A DNA stretch of 64,000 nucleotides from Bradyrhizobium sp. 1 (GCF_023073315.1 NZ_JADPJH010000026.1:245669-309668); one strand, 5' to 3'. Positions 17,207 through 26,225 are shown, counted from the stretch's first letter. The notes: generated by a model from the letters alone, not told the origin. A program made the numbers and translations.

Positions 17207-18133
17207 CTACGAATTCCGCCTCGTCGCATTCGTGGCGATCGCCGCCGCCGCCGTCCGGTTTTCCACGCCGAGCTTGGCGTAAATCTGCTCCAGATGCTTG
17301 TCGACCGTGCGCGGGCTGAGGCCCAGGATCTGCGCGATATCGCGGTTGGTCTTGCCTTTGCTGAGCCAGACCAGCACCTCGCCCTCGCGCGTGGTGAGGC
17401 CGAGCTCGCCGATGAATTCGGGTGGCAGCGAGGTGCCGGACTCCCTGGACAACCGCAGCAGGAACTCGTTCGGCGCGGTTTCGCCCATGTAATAGAAGCG
17501 GAGTTGCGGATTGTCGGGCAGTGTCGCGGCTTGCGACTTCGCGCTGCCCTTGCCCTTGGCCAGCTCGAGCCATTGCAGCAGTGACGGTGGCAGGACGAAG
17601 TCGTCGGCCTGTGCGCCGTGATGATCGGCCAGCAGCTTTTGCGCCTGCGGCGTCGCCCAGAGGAGATTGCCCTGGCGGTTGACCGCGAACAGGAAGCGCC
17701 CGGAGACGTCGAGCGCAGCGCGCGCGCTCTGGGTCAGCCGGGCATTGCCGAGATGGACGCGGATGCGCGCCAGCATCTCCTCGATCACGATCGGCTTGGT
17801 CACGTAGTCGACGCCACCGGCGTCCAACCCGCGCACGATGTGCTCGGTCTCGGCAAGGCCTGTCATGAAGATCACGGGGACATTGGCAAGGCCCGCATCG
17901 CGCTTGAGCCGGCGGCAGGTCTCGAATCCGTCAATGCCGGGCATCACGGCGTCGAGCAACACGATGTCGGGCGTGATCTGGTCGACGATGCGCATCGCGG
18001 CCGCGCCGTCGAGCGCCACCATCACCGTCATCCCCGCGCCGTCGAGCGCGTCGGTCAACAGCCGCAACGTCTCCGGCGAGTCGTCGACAACGAGCGCGAC
18101 GTCACGCTTTTTCGACTCAGTGTTCATACGCAT
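17207..18133 (-). CDS. Response regulator, REC-PAS-like-LuxR HTH
   Basis: 308 aa. The receiver domain (about 10-125) carries VVDDS, phospho-acceptor Asp in IVLLDAVMPGIDGF, and Lys in VTKPI. A central region (about 135-225) beginning SGRFLFAVNRQGNLLW looks PAS-like. The C-terminal LuxR/FixJ helix-turn-helix reads LTTREGEVLVWLSKGKTNRDIAQILGLSPRTVDKH. The start codons (ATG 18133 or 18127) lie inside the last codons of the kinase gene, so translation is coupled. From position, it is the output of the permease-kinase and likely controls the divergent amide transporter operon. Confidence 0.93.
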   Translation of the reverse strand: MRMNTESKKRDVALVVDDSPETLRLLTDALDGAGMTVMVALDGAAAMRIVDQITPDIVLLDAVMPGIDGFETCRRLKRDAGLANVPVIFMTGLAETEHIVRGLDAGGVDYVTKPIVIEEMLARIRVHLGNARLTQSARAALDVSGRFLFAVNRQGNLLWATPQAQKLLADHHGAQADDFVLPPSLLQWLELAKGKGSAKSQAATLPDNPQLRFYYMGETAPNEFLLRLSRESGTSLPPEFIGELGLTTREGEVLVWLSKGKTNRDIAQILGLSPRTVDKHLEQIYAKLGVENRTAAAAIATNATRRNS

Positions 18134-21100
18134 GCAATGTTTTCAATGTGGCCATGTACTGGTCGAGATCGAAGCGGTCGACCAGCGATCGCATCTGTGC
18201 GACGAAGTCGGCATGCTCAGGGTGCTCGCTGCCGATCTCGTCCAGCTTCAATTGGATGCCCTTGACGTAGCCGATCTGGCCGAGCCCGATCAGCGCCTCG
18301 ATGTGCCGCACCGGCGGCCGCACGCCGCTCTCGGGCTGCCACAGCGGCACGACGATCTCGTCCGAGCCGTATTGCCATTCAAGCTTGAGGAGCTGACGGA
18401 CCGTTTCCAGCAGCCGCGGAATGTCGATCGGCTTCATCAGATAGCCGTCGTGGAAGGGCTGCGCCAGCGGCGTTCCGTGAGCCTCAAGCGCGCTGGCCGA
18501 CACCATCAGGATGCGTGCCTGATGATGGCCGTTCGCGCGCAGCGTTTCCGCAACCGTCCAGCCGTCCATGCCTGGCATGGAAATGTCGAGCAGGAACAGA
18601 TCGGGCCGGCAGTGCTGCGCCAGCGCCAGGCAGCCCGGCCCGTCGGGCGCGCTGAGCAGGATGAAGCCGAGCGGGGTCAGCACTTCGCGCAAGAGGTCAC
18701 GATGCACGGGGTCGTCGTCGGTGATCAGGATGGTCTTGCGCGCGCCGTGATAGCCGGAGACCGGCGCCTCCACCGGCGCGATGCGCTGCGGATTGGTGAC
18801 CTCCGACAGCAGCATCTTGACCTTGAAGGTGCTGCCGCGGCCAACCGTGCTGGCGACCTTGATATCGCCGCCCATTACGCCGGCGAGCAATCGACTGATG
18901 GTCAGGCCAAGGCCCGTTCCGGTCTGCGGCTGCGAGACACCGAGCGCACCGCGCTCGAACGGCGCAAAGATGCGTTCGAGATCGTCGCCCTGGATGCCGG
19001 GGCCGGTGTCGACCACCTCGAACTCGGCCACAGGGCTGCGATAATGCACGACGAAATGCACGCTGCCGGTCTGGGTGAACTTGATGGCGTTGGAGAGCAG
19101 ATTGATCAGCACCTGGCGCAGCCGCTTCTCGTCGGCATAGACCACGACCGGCAGATGCGCCGGCCGCCTGAACACGAAGTCGACGCCCTTGGCTGCGGCC
19201 TGAAGACGGAACATGCCGACGAGCTGGTCGAGGAATTCGCTCAGGCGCACCTCGTCGCGCGACAGATACAGCCGCCCCGCCTCGATCTTGGAGATATCCA
19301 GAATGCCGTCGATCAGGCCGGAGAGGTGATCGGCGCTGCGGCGGACGACGCGAACCTGGTCCCGCGGCTTGGTGCTGAGCGTCGCATCCTGCTCGAGCAG
19401 CTGCGCATAGCCGCTGATCGCGTTCAGCGGCGAGCGCAGCTCGTGGCTGAGGCCCACGACATAGCGGCTTTTGGCGAGATTGGCGGATTCGGCGACTTCC
19501 TTGGCACGCTGCAGTTCGGCGTCGGTGCGCTTGTGCGCGTCGATCTCCTGGATCAGCAGCGTGGTTTGCCGTTTTGTCTCGGCCTCCGCCGCGCGGCGGC
19601 TCTGCTGCGCCAGCACGAACAGCCAGGCGACCACGCCGATAATGATGCTGAGCGAAAAGAACACCTTCCAGAGCACGTTGGAGACGAGCGTGTTCTCACC
19701 ATGCACGCTCGCCGAGGTCTGGAGATAGATCAGTCCGAGCACCAGCGCGACGAGGCCGGCGGAGACGACGAACACGCCAATGTAATGCCCGAACTGCGAG
19801 TTGATCCGCTGATAGATCGTTTGCGGCAAAATCCTGCTGAGCGCGTCAGCGAACTGCACTTGCGCGCGCGCATGCGGCTTGCAGAGATCATGGCAGCGCG
19901 CGTCGAGCGAGCAGCACAGCGAGCAGATCGGGCCGGCATAGGCGGGGCAGGACGTCATGTCCTCCGGTTCGAAACTGTGCTCGCAGATACAGCACTGGAT
20001 CGCCTCGATATTGGCCCAGCTCCGCTTCGGCTTGCGCGCGATGTAGTATTTTCCGCCGGTGAGCCAGGCGATAACAGGCGCGGTGACGAAGGCGACCGTC
20101 AGCGCGACGAAGGCGGCGAGCGCCTTCATGGTCGGGCCGAACAGCCCGTAGAACGCCGCGATCGAGACGATGATCGCGAGCGTCATCGCGCCGACGCCGA
20201 CCGGGTTGATGTCGTAGAGATGGGCGCGCTTGAATTCCATCTGCGGCGGACGGAGCCCAAGCGGCTTGTTGACGACGAGATCGGACACCAGCGCACCGAC
20301 CCAGGCAATCGCGACGTTGGAGTAGAGCGCGAGTGTTTGCTCCAGCGCCTTGTAGACGCCGATCTCCATCAGGAGCAGCGCCACCATCACGTTGAACACC
20401 AGCCAGACGACGCGCCCGGGATGGCTGTGCGTCAGGCGCGAGAAGAAGTTCGACCAGGCGATCGAGCCGGCATAGGCGTTGGTGACATTGATCTTGAGCT
20501 GCGACAGCACGACGAAGAAGCCGGTCAACGCCAGCGCGAGGTCCGGCTCCGACAGCACGTATCGAAATGCCACGAGATACATATGCGCGGGCTCGGCGGC
20601 CTCTTCGGGCGGCACGCCGTGGCTGAGCGCAAAGAAGGCGAGGAACGAGCCGGCCAGCAGTTTTAGCGCCCCGAGCACGATCCAGCCGGGACCGGCGCTC
20701 ATCAGGGCGATCCACCACGACGTTCTGGAGGTGCGGCGGTCGCGCGGCAGAAACCGCAGGAAGTCGACTTGCTCGCCGATCTGCGCCACCAGCGAGAACA
20801 CGACCGAGGATGCGACGCCGAACAGCAGCAGATCGAAATGGCCGCCGAGGTCGCCGTGCTCGCCGGCGAATTTGTGCCATTCCGTGAAGGAGTGGGGGTT
20901 GGCCCACGCGATCGCGGCAAAGGGCAGGATATGGAGGACGATCCAGAGCGGCTGCGTCCAGAGTTGGAAGCGGCTGATCAGGGTGATGCCGTAGGTCACG
21001 AGCGGAATGATCGCGACAGCGCTGATGAGGTAGCCGATCGGGCGCGGGATGCCCAAACACATCTCCAGCGCGGTCGCCAGGATCACCGCCTCGATCGCAA

Positions 21101-21488
21101 AAAAAATGAAGGTGAAGGAGGCGTAGATCAGCGAGGTGACGGTCGAGCCGATATAGCCGAAGCCGGCGCCGCGGGTGAGGAGGTCAATGTCGATGCCGCA
21201 TTTGGCGGCATAATAGGCAATCGGCACGCCACAGCAGAAGATGATGGCGGAGACGACGAGGATGGCGGCGGCGGCGTTGGTGACACCGTAATTGAGGGTG
21301 ATGGTGCCGCCGATCGCTTCAAGTACCAGGAAGGAGATCGCGCCGATCGCGGTGTTGGCGACGCGGGCGGCAGACCAGCGGCGCGCGCTTTTGGCGGTGA
21401 AGCGCAGCGCGTAGTCTTCCAGCGTCTGGTTGGCGACCCATTGATTGTACTGGCGCCTGACGCGGTCTATTCGCTGCCGCCCTGCCAC
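18117..21488 (-). CDS. Hybrid histidine kinase with NCS1-permease sensor domain
   Basis: 1123 aa from GTG 21488 (a GGGAG site precedes it; the frame is open to 21605). Residues about 10-480 form a complete NCS1 cytosine/purine/allantoin-type permease: about 12 hydrophobic segments, including GAISFLVLEAIGGTITLNYG and NVTNAYAGSIAWSN. A cysteine-rich cluster follows at about 499-543 (CCICEHSF, CPAY, CSLCCS, CHDLC), probably zinc-binding. Two more membrane segments and a helical linker lead to the kinase (SHELRSPLNAISGY near 680, NLLSNAIKFT, DTGPGI, GTGLGLTISRLL), then a receiver with TDDD and LLDISMPGMDGW. It probably senses an amide, urea or nucleobase-like ligand through the transporter domain. 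Confidence 0.93.
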   Translation of the reverse strand: MAGRQRIDRVRRQYNQWVANQTLEDYALRFTAKSARRWSAARVANTAIGAISFLVLEAIGGTITLNYGVTNAAAAILVVSAIIFCCGVPIAYYAAKCGIDIDLLTRGAGFGYIGSTVTSLIYASFTFIFFAIEAVILATALEMCLGIPRPIGYLISAVAIIPLVTYGITLISRFQLWTQPLWIVLHILPFAAIAWANPHSFTEWHKFAGEHGDLGGHFDLLLFGVASSVVFSLVAQIGEQVDFLRFLPRDRRTSRTSWWIALMSAGPGWIVLGALKLLAGSFLAFFALSHGVPPEEAAEPAHMYLVAFRYVLSEPDLALALTGFFVVLSQLKINVTNAYAGSIAWSNFFSRLTHSHPGRVVWLVFNVMVALLLMEIGVYKALEQTLALYSNVAIAWVGALVSDLVVNKPLGLRPPQMEFKRAHLYDINPVGVGAMTLAIIVSIAAFYGLFGPTMKALAAFVALTVAFVTAPVIAWLTGGKYYIARKPKRSWANIEAIQCCICEHSFEPEDMTSCPAYAGPICSLCCSLDARCHDLCKPHARAQVQFADALSRILPQTIYQRINSQFGHYIGVFVVSAGLVALVLGLIYLQTSASVHGENTLVSNVLWKVFFSLSIIIGVVAWLFVLAQQSRRAAEAETKRQTTLLIQEIDAHKRTDAELQRAKEVAESANLAKSRYVVGLSHELRSPLNAISGYAQLLEQDATLSTKPRDQVRVVRRSADHLSGLIDGILDISKIEAGRLYLSRDEVRLSEFLDQLVGMFRLQAAAKGVDFVFRRPAHLPVVVYADEKRLRQVLINLLSNAIKFTQTGSVHFVVHYRSPVAEFEVVDTGPGIQGDDLERIFAPFERGALGVSQPQTGTGLGLTISRLLAGVMGGDIKVASTVGRGSTFKVKMLLSEVTNPQRIAPVEAPVSGYHGARKTILITDDDPVHRDLLREVLTPLGFILLSAPDGPGCLALAQHCRPDLFLLDISMPGMDGWTVAETLRANGHHQARILMVSASALEAHGTPLAQPFHDGYLMKPIDIPRLLETVRQLLKLEWQYGSDEIVVPLWQPESGVRPPVRHIEALIGLGQIGYVKGIQLKLDEIGSEHPEHADFVAQMRSLVDRFDLDQYMATLKTLHAYEH

Positions 21489-21567
21489 TCGAACCCCACT
21501 CCCGAAGTCGTCAAAACCTCTCGTGAACTCGCAATTCCCGTACCAAAGCCTACGTCGGCATTTTGCG

Positions 21568-21605
21568 GTGCAGTATACGCGATCTTGCGTATGCTTGCGC
21601 TGCAC
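21568..21605. promoter_or_regulatory. Nested dyad in the kinase/urtA divergent promoter region
   Basis: GTGCAG (21568-21573) and CTGCAC (21600-21605) flank a perfect inner dyad, ATACGC (21575-21580), 6 bases, GCGTAT (21587-21592). It lies about 60 bases before urtA and about 80 bases before the kinase start, where a LuxR-type regulator could bind. Confidence 0.5.
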
Positions 21606-21663
21606 AAATTCGAGCCATCCTCACGAGACCAAGCGTGTGTCTCGAAAAAAAGGTGGGGTGCTC

Positions 21664-22923
21664 ATGTCAGACGAACCAAACAAGGGCCTATTGTCGCCGT
21701 TACGGCGCAAACTATTGATGGGAATGGCCGCCTTGCCGGCCATCACGATGCTGCCGAAGGCGTCGTTTGCGCAAGCGCCGGCGACCTCGGCGGTCAACAC
21801 CACGGGTTTAGCCGTCACCGATACCGAGGTCACGGTCGGCATCCTGCACTCGGCGACCGGCACCATGGCGATCTCCGAGACCGGCTCGATCGAAGCCGAA
21901 AAGCTCGCCATCGAGCAGATCAACGCGATGGGCGGCGTGCTCGGACGCAAGATCAAGTTCATCCAGGAAGACGGCGCCAGCGACTGGCCGACGTTTGCTG
22001 AAAAGGCCAAGAAGCTGCTCGTCAACGACAAGGTCGCGGCAATCATGGGCTGCTGGACCTCGGCCTCGCGCAAGGCGGTGCTGCCGGTCATGGAGCAGTA
22101 CAACGGCATGCTCTACTACCCGACCTTCTACGAAGGCCTCGAGCAGTCCAAAAACGTGATCTACACCGGCCAGGAAGCGACCCAGCAGATTCTCGCCGGC
22201 CTGAACTGGATCGCCAAGGAAAAGGGCGCCAAGTCGTTCTTCTTCGTCGGCTCCGACTACATCTGGCCGCGCACCTCGAACAAGATCGCGCGCAAGCACG
22301 TCGAAAACGTTCTCAAGGGTAAGGTCGTCGGCGAGGAGTATTATCCGCTCGGCAACACCCAGTTCAACTCGGTCATCAACAAGATCAAGCTGACCAAGCC
22401 CGACGTGATCTTCACCGACGTCGTCGGCGGCTCGAACGTCGCCTTCTACAAGCAGCTCAAGGCGGCCGGCATCGACCTCTCCAAGCAGGCGCTGCTGACG
22501 ATCTCGGTGACCGAGGACGAAATCGACGGCATCGGCGGCGAGAACATCGCGGGCGCCTACGCCTGCATGAAGTACTTCCAGTCGCTCGACAATCCGAACA
22601 ACAAGACCTTCGTGCCCGCGTTCAAGAAGATGTGGGGCGAAAAGACCGTGATCGGAGACGTCACCCAGGCTGCCTATCTCGGCCCGTGGTTGTGGAAGTT
22701 GACGGTCGAGAAAGCCGGCTCCTTCGACGTCGACAAGATCGCGGCGGCCTCGCCGGGTGTCGAGTTCAAGGGCGCGCCGGAAGGCTATGTGCGCATCCAC
22801 GAAAACCATCACCTCTGGTCGAAGACCCGGGTGGGACGCGCCAAGCTCGATGGTCAGTTCGAGCTGATCTTCGAGACCGCCGATCTCGTCGAGCCGGATC
22901 CGTTCCCCAAGGGCTACCAGTAA
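21664..22923 (+). CDS. urtA: Urea/short-chain amide ABC transporter substrate-binding protein
   Basis: Periplasmic binding protein that captures urea or small amides. 419 aa from ATG 21664 with AAAGGTGGGG upstream. The N-terminus PLRRKLLMGMAALPAITMLPKASFA looks like a twin-arginine-type signal. The mature part has the UrtA/FmdD pattern: VGILHSATGTMAISE, GGVLGRKIKFIQEDGASDWPTF, GCWTSASRKAVLPVMEQYNGMLYYPTFYEG, and the C-terminal IHENHHLWSKTRVG. First gene of urtABCDE-fmdA-fmdB-amiE. The stop region is duplicated: GGCTACCAGTA occurs at 22911 and again at 22928. Confidence 0.93.
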   Translation: MSDEPNKGLLSPLRRKLLMGMAALPAITMLPKASFAQAPATSAVNTTGLAVTDTEVTVGILHSATGTMAISETGSIEAEKLAIEQINAMGGVLGRKIKFIQEDGASDWPTFAEKAKKLLVNDKVAAIMGCWTSASRKAVLPVMEQYNGMLYYPTFYEGLEQSKNVIYTGQEATQQILAGLNWIAKEKGAKSFFFVGSDYIWPRTSNKIARKHVENVLKGKVVGEEYYPLGNTQFNSVINKIKLTKPDVIFTDVVGGSNVAFYKQLKAAGIDLSKQALLTISVTEDEIDGIGGENIAGAYACMKYFQSLDNPNNKTFVPAFKKMWGEKTVIGDVTQAAYLGPWLWKLTVEKAGSFDVDKIAAASPGVEFKGAPEGYVRIHENHHLWSKTRVGRAKLDGQFELIFETADLVEPDPFPKGYQ

Positions 22924-23016
22924 GACCGGCTACCAGTAGGACGCGCGGCGCTCTTCGCCGTTTCCCTGAAGACCAAGCAGCTCCCTGGCGTGGACCGCAA
23001 ATCCATGCCCAAGACC

Positions 23017-23046
23017 CCCGCGTCGCGAACCTGCTCGCGACGCGGG
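23017..23046 (+). other. 12-bp perfect hairpin between urtA and urtB
   Basis: CCCGCGTCGCGA (23017-23028), 6-base loop, then its exact complement (23035-23046). No U-tract follows (ACCTTATCCC), so it is more likely an mRNA-stabilising or attenuating stem that keeps the binding-protein message more abundant than the permease message. Confidence 0.6.
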
Positions 23047-23070
23047 ACCTTATCCCGACGGAGGACATCG

Positions 23071-23997
23071 ATGTTCGGCGACTATTCGATTGGTGACCTT
23101 GGCTCCATCTTCGTCATGCAGGGCTTTGCAGGACTGATTCTGTTTTCGGTCTACGTGCTGATGGCGCTCGGACTTGCCATCATCTTCGGCCAGATGGGCG
23201 TCATCAACATGGCCCACGGCGAGTTCATGATCCTTGGTGCCTACGTCACCTGGATGACCTCGAATCTGTTCCAGACCTATTTGCCCAGCTTGTTCAGCGG
23301 CTACTTCTTCCTCGCGATGATCCTGGCCTTTGTCGCCTCCGGTGCGCTGGGAATGCTGGTGGAATGGGTGCTGATCCGGCACCTCTACAAGCGCCCGCTC
23401 GACACCCTGCTCGCGACCTGGGGCCTCAGCCTGATCCTGCAACAGGCCTTTCGCTCCGTGTTCGGTGCGCGTGAGGTCGGCGTCGACCTGCCGCAATGGA
23501 TGCTCGGCTCGCTCCACGTCACCGAGAGCATCGAAGTGCCGATCAACGGCGTCTTCGTGATGTGCCTCACCGTCCTGATCACCGTCGGTGTCGCCTATGT
23601 CATGTACAAATCGCGCTGGGGCCGCCAGGTTCGCGCCGTCGTGCAGAACCGCATCATGGCCGGCGCGGTCGGCATCAACACCGAAAAGGTCGACCGCTAC
23701 ACCTACGGCCTCGGCTGCGGCATCGCCGGCGTCGCCGGCAGCGCCTTCACGATGATCGGCTCGACAGGGCCGACCTCCGGTCAGCTTTACATCGTCGATA
23801 CGTTCCTGGTGGTCGTGTTCGGCGGCGCCGCGAGTCTGCTCGGCACCATCGCCTCAGCCTTCTCGATCTCGCAGACGCAATCCACCCTCGAGTTCTTCAT
23901 GTCGGGCTCGATGGCCAAGGTGCTGACGCTGCTCGCCGTTGTCGGAATCCTGATGCTGCGGCCGCAGGGGCTGTTCGCCCTCAAGGTTCGGAAGTGA
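23071..23997 (+). CDS. urtB: Urea/amide ABC transporter permease, UrtB type
   Basis: 308 aa inner-membrane permease of the LivH family. ATG 23071 follows GGAGGA at an ideal distance; the frame is open to 22990. Eight or nine hydrophobic segments are present, with LivH-type landmarks GLAIIFGQMGVINMAHGEFMILGAY near residue 45 and NRIMAGAVGINTEKVDRYTYGLGCGIAGVAG for the cytoplasmic ATPase-contact loop. It pairs with UrtC to form the channel, energised by UrtD/UrtE. Confidence 0.94.
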   Translation: MFGDYSIGDLGSIFVMQGFAGLILFSVYVLMALGLAIIFGQMGVINMAHGEFMILGAYVTWMTSNLFQTYLPSLFSGYFFLAMILAFVASGALGMLVEWVLIRHLYKRPLDTLLATWGLSLILQQAFRSVFGAREVGVDLPQWMLGSLHVTESIEVPINGVFVMCLTVLITVGVAYVMYKSRWGRQVRAVVQNRIMAGAVGINTEKVDRYTYGLGCGIAGVAGSAFTMIGSTGPTSGQLYIVDTFLVVVFGGAASLLGTIASAFSISQTQSTLEFFMSGSMAKVLTLLAVVGILMLRPQGLFALKVRK

Positions 23998-24016
23998 GAA
24001 ACGGAAGGCTGATGCA

Positions 24017-25159
24017 ATGACCGACAATCGTTTCTTCAATCGATCGGAGTTCATCGGAATTCTGTTGCTCGCGGTTTTCCTGGTGGTGGTGCTGCCGCTC
24101 ACGCTCGACGTCTTCAGGCTCAACCTGGTCGCAAAATACCTGACCTATGCCTTCGTCGCGCTGGGGCTGGTGGTCTGCTGGGGGTATGGCGGCATTCTCA
24201 GCCTCGGTCAGGGCGTGTTCTTCGGCCTCGGCGGCTATTGCATGGCGATGTTCCTCAAGCTCGAGGCATCGAGCGTCGAGAACACCAAGATCCAGTCGAC
24301 CCCCGGCATTCCTGATTTCATGGACTGGAATCAGATCACGTCGCTGCCGCTGTTCTGGAAGCCCTTCAGCAGCCTCACCTTCACGATCGCCGCCATCATT
24401 CTGGTACCCGGCATCTTCGCCTGGATCATCGGCACTGCAATGTTCAAACGCCGGGTCGGCGGCACTTACTTCGCCATCATCACCCAGGCGGTCGCGGCCA
24501 TCCTCACCATCCTGATCGTGGGACAGCAGGGCTATACCGGCGGCATCAACGGCATGACCGACCTTCGCACGCTGAAGGGGTGGGACATCCGGCCCGATCA
24601 CGCCAAGGTGGTGCTGTACTTCTTCGAGGTCGGATGCCTGTTCGTCTGCATCATGATCGCGCAGTTCGTGCGGCACTCCAAGCTCGGGCGCATCCTGGTC
24701 GCGATGCGTGAGAAGGAGGACCGCGTCCGGTTCTCCGGCTACAGCGTCGCGAATTTCAAGATCTTCGCCTTCTGCATCGCCGCGGTGTTCGCCGCGATCG
24801 GCGGCGCGATGTTTGCGCTCAATGTCGGGTTCATGTCGCCGTCCTTCGTCGGCATCGTGCCCTCGATCGAGATGGTGATCTACACCGCGGTCGGCGGCCG
24901 GTTGTCCATCCTCGGCGCGGTCTACGGCACGCTACTGGTCAATTTCGCCAAGACCAGCCTGTCTGAGACCTTCCCCGAATTGTGGCTGTTCGGACTGGGT
25001 GGCTTGTTCATCGCAGTGGTTCTCGCCTTCCCCAACGGCCTTGCCGGGATCTGGGGCGACTATGTGCAGCCGCGCATCGATCGCCTGATCCCGTCGCGCA
25101 AACCAAAACCCGAAGGCTGGACCGACAGCTCGGTCGCCGACGGCGCCCCGGCCGAGTGA
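24017..25159 (+). CDS. urtC: Urea/amide ABC transporter permease, UrtC type
   Basis: 380 aa LivM-family permease, ATG 24017, 19 bases after urtB. About ten hydrophobic segments are visible. Family features include CWGYGGILSLGQGVFFGLGGYCMAMFLK, the UrtC-type insert (NTKIQSTPGIPDFMDWNQITSLP), and the EAA-like loop AMREKEDRVRFSGYSVANFKIFAFCIAA. The insert of about 50 residues is characteristic of urea/amide permeases rather than branched-chain amino acid LivM. Partner of UrtB. Confidence 0.94.
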   Translation: MTDNRFFNRSEFIGILLLAVFLVVVLPLTLDVFRLNLVAKYLTYAFVALGLVVCWGYGGILSLGQGVFFGLGGYCMAMFLKLEASSVENTKIQSTPGIPDFMDWNQITSLPLFWKPFSSLTFTIAAIILVPGIFAWIIGTAMFKRRVGGTYFAIITQAVAAILTILIVGQQGYTGGINGMTDLRTLKGWDIRPDHAKVVLYFFEVGCLFVCIMIAQFVRHSKLGRILVAMREKEDRVRFSGYSVANFKIFAFCIAAVFAAIGGAMFALNVGFMSPSFVGIVPSIEMVIYTAVGGRLSILGAVYGTLLVNFAKTSLSETFPELWLFGLGGLFIAVVLAFPNGLAGIWGDYVQPRIDRLIPSRKPKPEGWTDSSVADGAPAE

Positions 25160-25242
25160 GGAGATCATCATGCTCGTAGGTCATCACGATGCCGATGCCG
25201 CGCTGGCAGTGAGGAGATAGATCATGCTCGTCGGTCATCAGC
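25156..25242 (+). repeat. Duplicated translation-initiation region before urtD
   Basis: GTGAGGAGAT plus ATCATGCTCGT[A/C]GGTCATCA occurs at 25156-25188 and again at 25209-25242. The first copy opens a 16-codon frame (ATG 25170 to TAG 25218, MLVGHHDADAALAVRR) whose stop touches the second ribosome site. The second copy starts urtD. Confidence 0.8.
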
Positions 25243-25979
25243 CCAAGGAATTCCTGCTCGCGGTCGAAGCCCTCACGGTGTCGTTCGACGGGTTCAAGGC
25301 GGTCAACGATCTTTCTTTCTACGTCGACGAGAACGAGATCCGCGTCATCATCGGTCCGAACGGCGCCGGCAAGACCACCGTGCTCGACCTGATCTGCGGC
25401 AAGACCAAAGCAACATCAGGCTCGATCCAGTTTCGCGGCAAGGAGCTGACCCGGATGAGGGAGAACGAGATCGTCAAGACCGGGGTCGGGCGCAAATTCC
25501 AGAACCCGTCGATCTACGACGATCTCACGGTGTTCGAGAATCTGGAAATCTCTTATCCGCGCGGCCGCTCCGTGTTCGGCGCGCTGACCTTCACGCGCGA
25601 CGCCGCCGTGCGCGACCGGGTGCACGAAGTCGCCGAGATGATCTTCCTGAAGGATCGCCTGAACATGAACGCCGATCTGCTCAGTCACGGCCAGAAGCAG
25701 TGGCTCGAGATCGGCATGCTGCTGATCCAGGATCCCGACCTGTTGATGCTGGACGAGCCCGTCGCCGGCATGAGCGTCTCGGAGCGCGCCAAGACCGCCG
25801 AGCTGCTCAACCGCATCATCAAGAACCGCTCGGTGCTGGTGATCGAGCACGACATGAAGTTCGTCGAGGACATCGCTCACAAGGTCACCGTGCTCCACCA
25901 GGGTCAGATCCTCTCCGAGGGCACCATGGAGAAGGTGAAGAACGATCCCAAGGTCATCGAAGTTTATTTGGGCCACTGA
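25224..25979 (+). CDS. urtD: Urea/amide ABC transporter ATP-binding protein, UrtD type
   Basis: 251 aa LivG-type ATPase from ATG 25224. Walker A is IGPNGAGKTTVLDLICG, the signature motif LSHGQKQWLEIGMLL is the UrtD form, Walker B is LLMLDEPVAGMS, and the switch His lies in VLVIEHDMKFVEDIA. It supplies energy together with UrtE. The start region is an imperfect duplicate of sequence 53 bases upstream. A large intergenic repeat separates it from urtE inside the same operon. Confidence 0.94.
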   Translation: MLVGHQPKEFLLAVEALTVSFDGFKAVNDLSFYVDENEIRVIIGPNGAGKTTVLDLICGKTKATSGSIQFRGKELTRMRENEIVKTGVGRKFQNPSIYDDLTVFENLEISYPRGRSVFGALTFTRDAAVRDRVHEVAEMIFLKDRLNMNADLLSHGQKQWLEIGMLLIQDPDLLMLDEPVAGMSVSERAKTAELLNRIIKNRSVLVIEHDMKFVEDIAHKVTVLHQGQILSEGTMEKVKNDPKVIEVYLGH

Positions 25980-26021
25980 CGGATGGCGAAGGTGAATGAA
26001 GCAACTGCGGCTTGGACGGTG

Positions 26022-26186
26022 CACCTCTCCCCTTGCGGGAGAGGTCGGATCGCATCGTCAGATGCGATCCGGGTGAGGGGTATCTCTCCGCGCGTCAAAC
26101 TGCCTCGTGCATCCGCGGATGCAGACCCCTCATCCGTCGCGGACTGCGTCCGCGCCACCTTCTCCCACAAGGGGGGAAGGAAGGTG
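26022..26186. repeat. Interspersed palindromic repeat between urtD and urtE
   Basis: Begins CACCTCTCCCCTTGCGGGAG and ends CCACAAGGGGGGAAGGAAGG. It contains inner dyads such as GGATCGCAT/ATGCGATCC. Related elements lie at 28180-28220, 61051-61190 and 63960-64000. It has no coding content and interrupts the operon spacing. Confidence 0.8.
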
Positions 26187-26225
26187 TTCGTGCCCCAAAT
26201 GTCACGCTGAACCAGGAACACGCTG

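Noticed and set aside
17838..20666. Very long plus-strand open frame (over 900 codons) opposite the histidine kinase gene
   Set aside because: High GC makes the antisense frame of a real gene open. The minus-strand product has unmistakable permease, kinase and receiver motifs; the plus-strand product has none.
21489..21663. Possible urea- or guanidine-related riboswitch before urtA
   Set aside because: The gap is short, no conserved riboswitch core was visible, and the structure seen is a DNA-type dyad.
25170..25220. 16-codon frame before urtD as a genuine leader peptide
   Set aside because: It lacks regulatory codon runs or alternative stems and is simply a copy of the urtD start; kept only as a duplication.
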